Positions 21,250 through 32,384 of a stretch of 64,000 bases of DNA are shown one piece after another (position 1 is the first letter of the stretch; each line of letters opens with the position of its first letter). The notes under the pieces were generated by a model. It was not told where the DNA came from. It was given only the letters and a program-made list of their open reading frames with translations, and searched no databases. The stretch is from Pararge aegeria (taxonomy: Eukaryota; Arthropoda; Insecta; Lepidoptera; Nymphalidae): contig NC_053195.1 of assembly GCF_905163445.1 (NCBI RefSeq), positions 7,616,501 to 7,680,500 on the forward strand. The letters are read 5' to 3'. Position numbers and translations under genes: made by a program.

Positions 21250-23315
21250 GTTATGCAGTAGTATTACACGCTGATATCATTTGAACTTACTATCAGTTGA
21301 ATTATTGTGACAAACACTGCATAATTATTATGATCCTAGACCTCTGGGGTTTTTTATGACGGAATTCAAGCCACTATTTAAGTATCCAAGACAAAATTAT
21401 TAGTAGTATTACATACGTAAAAATAGTTTGTAATAAAGAGTCATTTTAGCAGTAAGCACGCATATTTCATCCGTTATTAAAAACATTATGCGATGATGAA
21501 CGTTTTAGTAGTGATTTCAACTGCTCAATTTATCATACCAACTGGCGCCATTGCGAAGAAAAATTAAAATAGATTTCATTATAGCATTTTAAAAATTATT
21601 CCAGGTCAAACGTTTTTTTGTCATTTCCAACTGCCTACGCAAGAAGTAATTAAAAACGAAAATAAACAGAGCGCTTCCAATCGTAAAAAAGAATATCTAA
21701 GTCGTCTATAAATGAGTACAGATGAACGCAATAAAACTGATTCAAGTCACAGAAATAAGTCTTATGAGTATTTGGAAGCATAGGTGAGTTTGAAATGTTT
21801 TTATAGTAGTACCATGACGCCATCTCAGGAATGCCATTAAACTTAAAATTTGGCCATGCGATATAAAACTATTGAGGACCGTACAATTGATAGGAATAGA
21901 TGTAATAAAACTTGTGGTATTTGCAATAAATAAACTACTGACCGATGAAGAAATAAACATTGTGTATTTAATAGGGTGCGCGGAAGATAACTAAGAAGAT
22001 TTAGTGGCAAATAAATTTCCGTAGAATATTGCCTTAGATTACTCTCCACAAAAAATAAAGCTTACTGTTTGAGTCTTGTGTAGCTACTTACAGAAATAAG
22101 AAAATAATTAAGACCCGAAATAATAAATTTATCGGTATTATGTAAACATAGGGTAAAAAGACTTGGTTACGGCAGGACAAATGAATCGATTGAAGTTGAT
22201 TCGTCAATTTCTGTCATTAGCACCTGAAACTAACTGTTAACTAAGATTTGCAATACTGGTCTCAGTTCTAAATTCCTCACTTCTACGAATGGAGTATTGA
22301 CGACTGAATTAAAAAAGCGTTTTGACAGTTTTAAAACCAGATGAACATTGCATAAAATGCTTAAAAAGTGACACCATAATAATTCCTTCAATCAGATAAT
22401 TGAAAGATATACCTACCAAATAATAAAATGGCGAAAAAAAACTGAATTCATGTTTAGAACACCCAGTAATATAAGTTACGAACATATTGGACGATATTAA
22501 AGGATTTTAGAAAATATTTTGTCAACCAAAATTTACTGTATTTTTTAAGAACAATTTAAAGAAAAATGGTACTTTTCTCTAGAATACTGTGATTGTTAAA
22601 GACTACGACTTTAAATCACCTAAGACATCGAAAGGGTCATATCACTCTCTTTCAAAGCATTGCAATAAAAATTGGTCCAGATTCCACATCGAAAATAAGA
22701 CGTTTTTTGGTCGTCTGCCAAGTTCATTATAAGCGTTCATGAATTTTCACATTTGAATTATTTTACTGTCTGACTTATGGCCGTTACTTAAATATTTGGT
22801 AAACAGGAAAAATATAGCTCTGATCGATCAAATTTAATGTGTTGCGTTGAAATAGCATCTATAAGTGGATCACGGCATTATATTACTGCCGATTTTTAGT
22901 GCCTTGGTATTTCATAACAAGAAGATGGGCGTCAAAATATTATAGTCTTCGATGATTTTGTATGCCTTCATTCTACGAATTATGTGGCAGGATTTTCCTA
23001 GGAATTTCATGAGCGTCACCTTGCATTTGGCTGGTAATTTACAATGCTCACTAAGATCGGTAACCCAGAAGGGGCATTAAACCAATAACCCTAACCGAAT
23101 CCTCCGCGGCATCATCACAGCTTCGGAGTAACGAGAACGACTGGACCTTGCTACCGCACCAGCCATAAGCCAGTACCAAAAAACTTAAACGTAAAGGACC
23201 GCAAATGAACGCCCGAAACTTCTACATAAAACCACAGTGAGATGTTACGATTAGGTGAGATTAGGTTGGCTAGTTTTATATATGAAAAGAAAAGAAAACA
23301 CTTTAGTACTTAGTA
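21250..23315. other. AT-rich noncoding stretch
   Basis: No gene or recognised repeat. Short open frames near 21742-22049 lack any domain. Confidence 0.35.
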
Positions 23316-23319
23316 TTTG

Positions 23320-23642
23320 ACGACCTCCCTGGTGAATTTAATTAGGCGGTCCCGGACTCGATTCCCAGTAGAGGCAATTTGGGAATTTATAATTTCTGAG
23401 TTTTATCTTGTCTAGGCTGGTCGGAGGCTTTAGCCGTGGCTACATACCACGGTACCACCCTACCTACAAAGACGTGCCGCTAAGCGATTTAGTGTTCCGG
23501 TGCGATGTCCCGTAGAAACCGATTAGGGGTATGACTACTATACTCCCTAACAGGTTAGCCCGCTACCATCTTAGACTGCATCATCACTCACCACCAGGTG
23601 AGATTGCAGTCAAGGGCTAAATTTTAGAGATACAAAAAAAAT
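23320..23642 (+). mobile_element. SINE T, near full length
   Basis: A degenerate tRNA-like head (GGACTCGATTCCCAGTAG as B-box region) is followed by GGGAATTTATAATTTCTGAG and AAAGACGTGCCGCTAAGCGA. The tail CATCTTAGACTGCATCATCA, CACCAGGTGAGATTGCAGTC ends in an A run at about 23634. The tail matches the 3' end of the LINE at 5608-6815 (see findings). Confidence 0.82.
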
Positions 23643-23644
23643 AC

Positions 23645-24990
23645 TAACTATAATTTGAAAATACCAGTAGTGTAATAAGAAATGGCAAAAATTTAAACCG
23701 AAAATCTAATTACCAACATTATTGGTAACAAAGCACTGGACATTGCATAACTTCAGCGTACCATATTCCATCTAACAATAGAATGGAACATTAGACATGA
23801 ATCATCTCCGACTGATCCATGCACCAAAGATTATCGAACTAGAACACTAACACTTGCGGGATGCATTAAGACGCACGTGAACCTAATTTACGCCTGTAAA
23901 TAATCTTCTTGACGCAGCCAACATTAACAAAGTAGAACTTTATGCATCAAACGGTATGACATTCATGTTTAATAAGTTCTAGGCATTAAAATATCGCGTC
24001 CATATCTGAACTGGCTACGCTTCCACTAAAGTAAAGTGAGGAAGCCCCCTTATTTATAGTGTGCCATATGTCAGATCGAAGCCGTTCCAAACTCAAATTC
24101 AAACTGTGTTTCTAATTGGATTGTATTTTTGTTTAAAGTGCTTCTAATAAGCTGGCTGGAATCACGCACATTGTTGCAGTCGTAACAAACACATTGACGT
24201 GTGTTTACGTGTTCGCAATTAGATCATCCATTGATGTATTTGTGTTGCTTTAGTATCTCGGTGTGCAATGCGTCCGATTGAGAAGTAACGCGAGGGATCT
24301 GGTACTGATTAGCATGTGCCAAAGTGTGAGTGCGGTGTTACGGATGAAACGTATGTGTGTAGTTGCGCATTAAGTATGCTTTAGATTTTATTATTTAATG
24401 ATTCATCTTAGGGATGTAGAAATAGTCAGGAATGCTTGCGCCGGTTCGTGTTGAAAAGCCAGTAATAATAGAATATTGGCACATCTGCCCCACTGTATAA
24501 GTTTTAATGTTATTACTCTTCTCCCGTATGATATTTCGTTCCAGGTTTATTTTAAGAGTGTTTTATGTTTTTAATTGCGGTCCGCGGATTATTTTTCCAC
24601 TGCGATCTAAGATTTTTACAGCTGTTTTATAACGACCACCTTTCCGATGACAGAATTAATATTGTTTATGAAATATATTCTGTTGAATAGTGCCGATAAA
24701 TTTTGATTACAGTTTTAATACTAATATTATTACACTTGTATATTAAATATTCGTGTCGCGTGTTTTGCGATCTGTTGTTTGTCTTTCAGAAGCATGCATA
24801 GCTGTACAAGTTAAGTCGAAACGTCTATCGTTAACATAGCATTTGGACGTTGTTAAACTCGTCATCGGATGATCTTCCCATTCAGCTTGATTTAAGTTGA
24901 ATTTGGATTGTAACTATTGACTCTCAATAGAAACAGTAATAGCATCGGTTAGAACTTCAGCTTCCTTTTTGTTAAACCAAACTTATGTTA
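23645..24990. other. unique-looking DNA
   Basis: No gene recognised. 24180-24360 is less AT-rich (GTGTTTACGTGTTCGC, AATGCGTCCGATTGAG) and matches no repeat here; it might be regulatory. Confidence 0.3.
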
Positions 24991-24994
24991 GGTC

Positions 24995-25090
24995 TACGTG
25001 TGGTGGACTAACCCCCCCCCCCCCTTTCTGAGAGTAGACCCATGATCTGTAGTGGCACGGGTGGTGGTTGATAATAATGATAATGTCGTT
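24995..25090 (+). repeat. SINE M 3' fragment with poly-C
   Basis: GTGTGGTGGACTAA, a run of 13 C (25012-25024), GAGAGTAGACCCATGATC, GTAGTGGCACGGG and a GATAAT tail: the last third of family M. The C run replaces the usual CGGCC region. Confidence 0.65.
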
Positions 25091-26190
25091 ACATACGTCC
25101 TACATCTCTCTCTTTGATGGTCATTACGACTTTTTAAGTAGCAAATAATAGCGTCATTTTGTGTGTGGTTTTGCAGAGCGCCCCATACTATTTATATCCT
25201 ATACAGGCAATTCTCAAACTTAATGAAAGAAAACTTATATTAAGGAATACACAAAAAAAAATTTGCACAAAATGTGATCCCTAAATGGTCTTCACTCAGC
25301 ATGTTGCTATCTGTATCTTTCCAGCGCTAATATTCCGGGAAGCCAGACGTGTTACGTTTAGGCACTATAAGGGCGCCGCTTACTAGAACTTTTTTGACTC
25401 GAATGTATAATGTATAATTTCGATTGTATAACGTGAATATGCTATACAATACAATTTCTAATTAAACTAAAAAATAAGTATTTAATAAATTAATAATGTT
25501 AAGTGAATATTGGGTGGAGAAATGGAGCATTCTCCAACCACGCTGGTCAACTTCATATAATGTTTGTCCGCCCCTTAACAATTCTCTACAAATTACTTCG
25601 CTTACACAACGCCAACACGAAAATGCTTAAATCTGAAATTAACGTGTGCAGACACCCAATTTACAAAGATCCCTTAACCGTACAACACCTCAAAAACTTT
25701 CTTCAATTAACAGAAATTTTCGGGGGCCTTGATAAAATGGGTGGCAGAAAATAATCCGACGCCATTAATGTCGATCATTAAATATAAATTATAAATGTAA
25801 AAGTAAGCACAAGAAAAGCAATCAGGCCGTCCATTATTAGATTAAATATCTCGCGGTTCTGTGGACGTAATCACATTTCTACTCACACATAAACATGTTC
25901 ACTAAGCGTGCGTGTATTCAAGTCGAATAGAATTACTTATTTCCTATTTTAAAAATAGGGCCCTTTTTTTGCTGAAAATTTCAGATACTTTATAAATCAA
26001 TATATAAGGTTTGTTGACCTGGAATGATGCTCAAAACTATGGCTGCATTTTAGCAAGGTGATCTTAAGGGCAAAGGTCCTGAAACTTTTGTGACTCTGAA
26101 ATCACTTGCCATGTTTTACAGTTTTCGCCGCCCGCTGCTAACTGCTAAAACTGAAACTAACTGAAAAACTGAATGTTTTTTTCGTTACTG
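25091..26190. other. no gene called
   Basis: An 83-codon plus-strand frame (25503-25754) has no recognised domain and lies in AT-rich DNA. Nothing else is recognised. Confidence 0.3.
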
Positions 26191-26194
26191 CCGT

Positions 26195-26320
26195 ACGCCG
26201 TACAGGTTAGCCCGCTATCATCTTAAACTGAATTATCACTTATCACCGCAGTTAAGGGCAAACATGTAGTTGATTAAAAAAATCTAAACGAAGTTGCGGG
26301 CTAGTATTCAATATTTAAGT
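26195..26320 (+). repeat. SINE T tail fragment next to reversed repeat R start
   Basis: ACAGGTTAGCCCGCTATCAT, TTATCACCGCAGTTAAGGGC is the diverged 3' tail of family T (to about 26282). It is followed by GAAGTTGCGGGCTAGTATT, a reversed repeat R 5' end. Confidence 0.55.
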
Positions 26321-27000
26321 ATGTATAAATATGTTAACACTATTGAATAAGGGAGCGATTATTGTAATTGCATCGTTCCAAGTCACAAAATGATAAAATC
26401 GGAAGCGAAGACGTGTCATGAATTATGAACAAGTATGTGAAGACAGTGTACATTGGAATATATTAACGAGGATATAGTAACAGCTTGACTTAATGTAATA
26501 GATTTAATAGCTTTTGGTGCTATGGAAATAAAGCTGATATTATTTTTATGCTTCTATACTTTTCTCTTTGGTTTATTGGTAGGCATTGTCGATCCAAAAG
26601 ACCTTGTAATGTATTACCAGGTCTTTTGGTTATTTGGTTTTTTCTGCCTAGAAATGCATGTTTATTGATTTAGGAAACGTATGTCGGCCAGCCCCGTACC
26701 TGCCCCGTAGAGCAATGCAACTACGTGGCCCGGAATCACTAACAAAATATGAGCATTGAGTAGGTATAGCTCTCCAATCAGAATACGAGCAGCGGAGAGC
26801 CTCGGAATCTCAAAGGTAAAGAGGCGATACTACATTAGAGACCACATTAGATAGCCTTTTATAAATTTGTTTTTGCCTCTGATTGATTAACGTTATTTTG
26901 GCGCTGTACCTGTGGCATTGTAATACGGGTGTCCAAGGCACTAAAATTAGAACTAAAACAACCTAGTAAGTAAACTATGACAGAGACAAGTGGTAAAGAC
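26321..27000. other. noncoding, one small hairpin
   Basis: CCAAAAGACCT (26594-26604) pairs exactly with AGGTCTTTTGG (26619-26629) over a 14-nt loop. No other feature seen. Confidence 0.4.
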
Positions 27001-27002
27001 AG

Positions 27003-27230
27003 TCTGGTGGGAAGCTAGCTACCACCATACCGACAAAGACGTACCGCAAAGCGAATTAGCGTTCCGGTATGATATGGCGTACAAACCGATTAGGTGTAAG
27101 GGTTTAATATAACTGCCATACTGCATTGTTACCTGTTGGTTAACCTGTTGGTTAGCCCGTTACCATCTTAGACTGCACTTACCAGCCGGTAAACTTGAAG
27201 TCAAGAGCTAACTTGAAATGAAAAAAAAAG
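27003..27230 (+). mobile_element. SINE T, headless copy
   Basis: Carries CCGACAAAGACGTACCGCAA, GCGTTCCGGTATGATATGGC and the tail GTTACCATCTTAGACTGCA to AAGTCAAGAGCTAACTTG, ending in an A run. The head is missing, and ACCTGTTGGTTA is partly duplicated in tandem at 27131-27156. Confidence 0.75.
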
Positions 27231-27743
27231 TTCCAAAGGCACTCTTATGTCTGGCACTTTAAAACACAAAATTGGCACTTTAAAACACAAAATTGAAGCT
27301 GGCAATTGCATAGGGACAACTAATAATGTAGAGGTGAGTGTAGGAGGTAGTCTAAGCCCACAAAAAATGTATTAAATAAACAGATGATAGGGATGATAAT
27401 GTGCTATCACACGAGTTTCAAAAAACTTTTAGGTAGTTTTTGATTTTAAGAGGTACACAGTCACCCATTGTAGTTAGATTTAAGACTTTACACGAATACA
27501 ATCTTAGATCGGTATCACGAGTGAACTCTATCATAATTATTTTCATAAGCCATAATGACCCGTGTACTCATAACGGTAAGTGCCTTCATTGCGTTACTGG
27601 GACTCATTAGGGAGTCTCCGAAATTGCCCGAAGTGTGACGAAATCTGATAATTTTCTGACTCGGACGTATTAAAGCGTGGCTAATGACACGAACTATGAT
27701 TTTGTATTAGTACGGTAAGTATTTAATGGTATTAGCTATAGTC

Positions 27744-27922
27744 CAGTGGCGTGCATACAGGGTATGCACATGGTATGCCCTAAGCGGGTTATAAAAAACT
27801 AAAGGATAGGCATTGTAAGAGTTATAAAAAGCGTACCCTTAAATATTTATAACTCGTACTGGAGATTTTCTGCACTTTATATCATCTGCATACCCTGTGC
27901 ATACCCTCTATGCACGCCACTG
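27744..27922. mobile_element. hAT-like MITE, 179 bp
   Basis: The ends are inverted repeats: CAGTGGCGTGCATACAGGGT on the left and the reverse of CAGTGGCGTGCATAGAGGGT on the right, extending through TATGCACA for about 38 nt. AGCTATA occurs just outside both ends (27734-27740 and 27923-27929), consistent with a slightly eroded TSD. CAGTGGCG-type ends are typical of hAT elements. No transposase frame, so nonautonomous. Confidence 0.75.
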
Positions 27923-27944
27923 AGCTATACCAAGTAGATTTTTT

Positions 27945-28224
27945 TTAGTGAATAAATATATAATATATATATTTTATATACTGGTACCTCCTACGACAAT
28001 ACAAACTTCGCTATTTAGCCCCAAAGTAAGTGCGCTATGGGTACCAAGATGACAGATAAATATTTTTATGAATAATATACATAAATACATATAATAAACA
28101 GAGAGACACCAAGACACTGAAAAGCATTGATTTTCTTCACACAAACATTTTCCAGTTGTGGGAATCGAACCCAAGGCCTTGAACTCAGAAAGCAGATTCG
28201 CTACCCACTGCGCCAATCGGACGT
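27945..28224 (-). mobile_element. SINE G, near full length
   Basis: Minus strand begins TGGCGCAGTGGGTAGC (A box), then GGGTTCGATTCCCACAACTG (perfect B box inside). It then reads GAAAATGTTTGTGTGAAG and CTTGGTGTCTCTC, and ends in an AT tail near 27960. Same architecture as 38815, 43106 and 46706. Confidence 0.85.
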
Positions 28225-28229
28225 CAATA

Positions 28230-30230
28230 GGGTTAGGTATTTGTATATGAAACCTACTTGAGACCTCTCAAACTCTAATTATTTTATTATTTCAGATTTA
28301 TCTTTTAGTTTTAATAAGATTTTGTTTTATTGGAAAAATGGATAACTCTGCTGCTCAAAATTAATATAAAATATACGTCGTTCTTGACCAAACTTCCGCC
28401 TTACCAAATTTTCTATTTACAAAAAGGACTTTTGACAAAGAAAATTTGAAGTAAGTTTAAAAAAATACTGTAATATAATAATAGTATTATTTATAATTTA
28501 TATATATAAATTATAAATACTACTACTACTAGATACAACGTGTAACAGAATTACGAATAATATTTAAGGATGCATTAGTAATTTCATAAGGAATCAATCA
28601 CCGTGTAAAAATATTAAATTACAAAAAGCATATTTATTTTTCCATACAAACTAATTCAAAACATTCCAAGTGTTTATTTATGACAACCCTATTGATAAAA
28701 GACCGATACGCTCATAGTACCTACGCTACGCGACGCGTACCTAAAAAATTACAAAGCATGTGATGTACCTGATATCTTTTAGTAAAAACCATGGCAGTGG
28801 TGTAAAAAAATTGCAATTTGCAACATTGTATACTGAAATATAATTCGCCTTTTCCGTACTTTTATACTTTTACTTCGATCGATGTAACAACCCGGAAAAA
28901 CATTTCTAGGCTAAAAGAAAGGAATATGAGATTTGATTCCGCATAGTTCGATACATTTTTATTGCGAACGGAATCTGGTCAAATTACGATCTTAACTATA
29001 ACTAAAATTGTAACTAACTATCGACACGCAGACTACACCGTCGGCACTAATTATAAACAAGCAAAATCAAGCTAGCATCCGATCATGCTAAGTTCTTGTC
29101 TCACATTTGTAACGAATGGCAGAGTGCGTCTGTCTTGTCGGAAATATGTATGACGGACGGTAGCCCATTCATTCTTGTGGACTATACAAGGAGCTGGATT
29201 CTTAAATCGTGTTCACACTGTCCGATCCGATGTTGATATCGGTGGCTTATCTGATAACATGCCATGTAAATGTCATTCTTTATTATACTAGTCGCTAGTT
29301 CTGTGATATTTAATTTTTATTTTACTGGCAGAGGTTGGTAAAAATCCTTGGTGAAATAGTTGGGAGATCCTGGTTTAGATTTGGTAGGGTTGCTGGGTTT
29401 TTCTGTAAGGAAATTCTCAGAACAAGCCAGGAAGGCTGGTGGGACTATCAAGGAAAGATAATTATTTTAAAATCACATAACACGATGATCAATAAGAATT
29501 ATGACTGTAGTGAGAGTTAGTTTAACAACAATTTTTACTAGTTTAACAACAACGCTTTCAAAATTAATGATTATAAAAAAGATTTCAAACTTGTCACATA
29601 CAGCGAAGGATATAACTACAAATCTTTTCTTTGTATTTTTTTTGTTCCCTTTGTATGATGTACTTTCTTTTCATGTGATTGATTAGTGCAATTGGTACTA
29701 ACTGATAACTGATTAAATTAAAATAAATAAATTTTTCAAGAAAAAAGTAATATTCCTAAAGAATGGAAAAAATAACTATTTACTGAGTTTTGGGACGGAG
29801 ATATGAATACCCTGGATTAACACATACGCTGCCTTTATCCCGGAAAAACGAACGGTTCCCACAGGAAAAACCAAAAAACCGCGTACTAAGCTGCGGTAAA
29901 GCAAATATAATGCAAAGTTTCGTAATAATAGAACTTTGGTGGGTTTTATCTACCCATTACATCTTTTATCTACTTACCTAAAAGTTTTGTATAATTTTGC
30001 CTTGAGAATAAGGATTAATAAGGACGTGTCGTGCAACCTGGTTCGAGTTGCAGTTCTCTTGAATGTCTTTGTCATTACTCCTTGATGTTATCATAATGAT
30101 AGAATGACTAAAGCCTAATAGCTGTTTGCCTCAAGGAATGAGGGTCGGTTTAGCGATTTTTGGTGCAAGAATATAGGTTAAAGGAAAAGAAACAAGATTG
30201 CGGTCACCTACTCGATGGACTGATACAGTG
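28230..30230. other. AT-rich noncoding stretch
   Basis: Contains a perfect 30-bp AT palindrome at 28489-28518 followed by ACT repeats. 28980-29260 is less AT-rich and matches no repeat here. Short frames near 29335-29686 are uncharacterised. Confidence 0.35.
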
Positions 30231-30234
30231 ACAT

Positions 30235-30425
30235 CGTTGACCCAGACAAACAACGGGTGTTATTATAAAGGAGGTCCCGTTTTCAATTCCGGCGGGGCTT
30301 AATTGGTAATTTATGCTTTCTCAACTCACTCTGGTCTGGTTTGGACTTTGGTCGTGGCTTGTCACCAACCTGCCGATAAGGGCGTGCCGCTAAGCGATTT
30401 AGCGTTCCGGTACGATGTCGCGTAG
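30235..30425 (+). mobile_element. SINE T 5' part, joined to SINE M
   Basis: Head region GGAGGTCCCGTTTTCAATTC, body GGTAATTTATGCTTTCTCAA and GGGCGTGCCGCTAAGCGATT are family T, ending at GATGTCGCGTAG. The expected T tail is absent and family M sequence starts directly. Confidence 0.75.
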
Positions 30426-30552
30426 GGTTTAGGCCGAAGTCTACCACGCTGGCAAAATTGGTGGCTTTTGAGAACGTTATTGAGAACTTTCAGGGATGCA
30501 GGTTTCTTGAAGGTTTCCTTCAGGCGTCAAAGCATGTGAAATTTAAAAGCAA
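30426..30552 (-). repeat. SINE M fragment at chimeric junction
   Basis: GGTTTAGGCCGAAGTCTACC, TTTGAGAACGTTATTGAG, CAGGGATGCAGGTTTCTTG and GCGTCAAAGCATGTGAAATT are the reversed family M body. Confidence 0.7.
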
Positions 30553-30601
30553 AAAAAATTTGAGGTGGGGAACGGAATCGGTTCCCGTGGAAAGTGAGCC
30601 T

Positions 30602-30745
30602 ATTTTTGACTTTGACTTTGCCTCGGATAAAGTCAAAGTCAAAGTCAAAATATCTTTATTCAAGTAGGCCCATAGGTAGCACTTTTGATGCGTACATATT
30701 TTACTAGGACCTTCCGTCTGACAAAACCTATTTATATTTCTTTGA
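30602..30745 (-). repeat. LINE 3' UTR with AAAGTC repeat tail
   Basis: TTTATTCAAGTAGGCCCATA and GTAGCACTTTTGATGCG match the 3' UTR of the LINE at 54788-55679. The tail unit here is AAAGTC (30629-30647) rather than ATTCAAA. A reversed copy of the repeat at 30604-30619 makes a 16-bp hairpin with 30635-30650. Confidence 0.7.
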
Positions 30746-30749
30746 TACG

Positions 30750-31395
30750 ACCTCATAATATATTATATGAGCTATGATAATTTATTAATTTTGCCTCTCC
30801 TTTTGTTTGCTCCCCAATGATCAATGTACACTTCCCCCAAATGATAAGTTTTGTTTTCGCGATTGCTCTTTGTTAATCATACTTTCCTAATTAAGGGAGT
30901 TCGGAGTTTCGGAGTTAATTTGCGACGATCACCCGATAAGGTTACATAGTTTGCTTAGCAGTTAATGAGTTCAGAAGTGTAACTTTACATGCTGTCGGTG
31001 TGTTATTAAACGGATATTGTGTTTGTTATTCTATGGAAATGTAGATAAGCGGTTCTGAAATTAAATCTTTGAATGAAAAACAAAGTCCTCCACCGTGTCT
31101 GTCTGTCTGGGCGCGAAAAAATGAAAAACAACCGAACGGATTTCATACAGTTTCCGCTAATGAACAGAGTTACTTATGCGGAAGGTTTTAGTGTATATTT
31201 TTATATGGCTTTACAAATAGCTGAAATAAAATGATGATTTTTTAAGATGTCATACCGATTGTGAGCTATCCTGGCGAACGCTCGAAAATGATTGAGGGTA
31301 CATAAAAATATTGCACTACATGTTTAAAGTAATCATTATTATCGATTTGGTGCAAAAGAGTTTGCGCAAATCAGCTAATATTTTCTATCATCATC
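30750..31395. other. no feature seen
   Basis: AT-rich; CTGTCTGTCTGG at 31098 resembles the CAGA-type stretch common in repeat R relatives, but too little remains to call. Confidence 0.35.
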
Positions 31396-31399
31396 TGCA

Positions 31400-31570
31400 A
31401 CCTATGAACGCCCTACTGCTCTATCGACTTTTCTCACAAACGCTATACGTGCTCTCCGTGGTATGGGGTTTGCCAGTTTCCTGAAAAACCTAACAATTTT
31501 TTGCCTGACCCGGGATCCGAACCTCTCGTTATCATCTGATTGATGTATTAGGCACAGGCCTATAGAGGGC
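31400..31570 (-). mobile_element. tRNA-headed SINE relic (D-like)
   Basis: Minus strand has GAGAGGTTCGGATCCCGGGT (B-box-like), then CAGGCAAAAAATTGTTAGGT, a sequence I associate with lepidopteran SINE bodies. The A-box side is diverged. Confidence 0.45.
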
Positions 31571-31689
31571 GAAATAAAAAGCTTATAACATCTAAGCTGC
31601 TACAATGTCTGCTGGCTGGCTTAAACGATATCTATTATTTTAATGCGAGTTTTAGTTTACTCCAAAGTACGAGGTGGACGACGCGAATT

Positions 31690-32025
31690 ACATTACTGAA
31701 AATTAATAAATAAAAATACTACAAGAATACACACATTACTCATTAGACCCAAAATATGCGTATTAAGATAACTGATGAATATTTTTAAGAATAATATACA
31801 TAATTTTTTATAACTTTTATTTGTGTTTTTACCTACAGTTGGAGTAATTATCAATTTTTATAAAAAAATATGCATAAATACTTTTAATATGCAGATAAAC
31901 ACCCAGGCACTAAAAAACATTCATAACACACCACACAAACATTTTGTTTTCAGTTGTGGGAATCGAACCCACAGCCTTGGACTCAGAAAGCAGGGTCTCT
32001 GCCCACTGCGCTATCGACCTTTTCG
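31690..32025 (-). mobile_element. SINE G with internal insertion
   Basis: Minus strand: GCGCAGTGGGCAGAG, GGGTTCGATTCCCACAACTG, TTTAGTGCCTGGGTGTTTAT as in other G copies. Between about 31804 and 31871 an extra AT-rich segment of roughly 65 bp, with TTTTTTATAA and TTATAAAAAAA near its ends, interrupts the body (see findings). Confidence 0.8.
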
Positions 32026-32029
32026 GTCG

Positions 32030-32330
32030 TTACTTTGGGCTGGCTGGCTTTCGGTCGTTATATATTTTTAGCCCTACTCGGCGGTCGAGCCTAAAGCTTC
32101 TTAACCCGCAGTCAAATATCTTAACCTAGACCAACTAAGTAGTATGTGTTTAGCATGCCGGATTTTCTCACGGCGGGATGTACTTAATCTGGTTACAGCG
32201 CCCTCACATGGTTCCATTTCAAATGTGTACATTAGATTGACATTCTCTTTTGAAAATAATATAAAGATGACATCTAAATAGCATTGTAATGGAATTGTTA
32301 TTGAATAAATAAATAAACAAAATAAATATT
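32030..32330. other. noncoding, possible SINE M relic
   Basis: GCATGCCGGATTTTCTCACG at 32153 recalls the reversed family M body, but the match is short. Nothing else. Confidence 0.3.
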
Positions 32331-32333
32331 TTC

Positions 32334-32380
32334 AATAATACTTTCATAGCGGATTAGACATCCGCTATGAAAGTATTATT
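32334..32380. repeat. perfect 21-bp hairpin
   Basis: AATAATACTTTCATAGCGGAT (32334-32354; 21 nt), loop TAGAC, then its exact reverse complement (32360-32380). It lies in AT-rich DNA with ATAAATAA simple sequence on both sides. Confidence 0.95.
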
Positions 32381-32384
32381 TATT

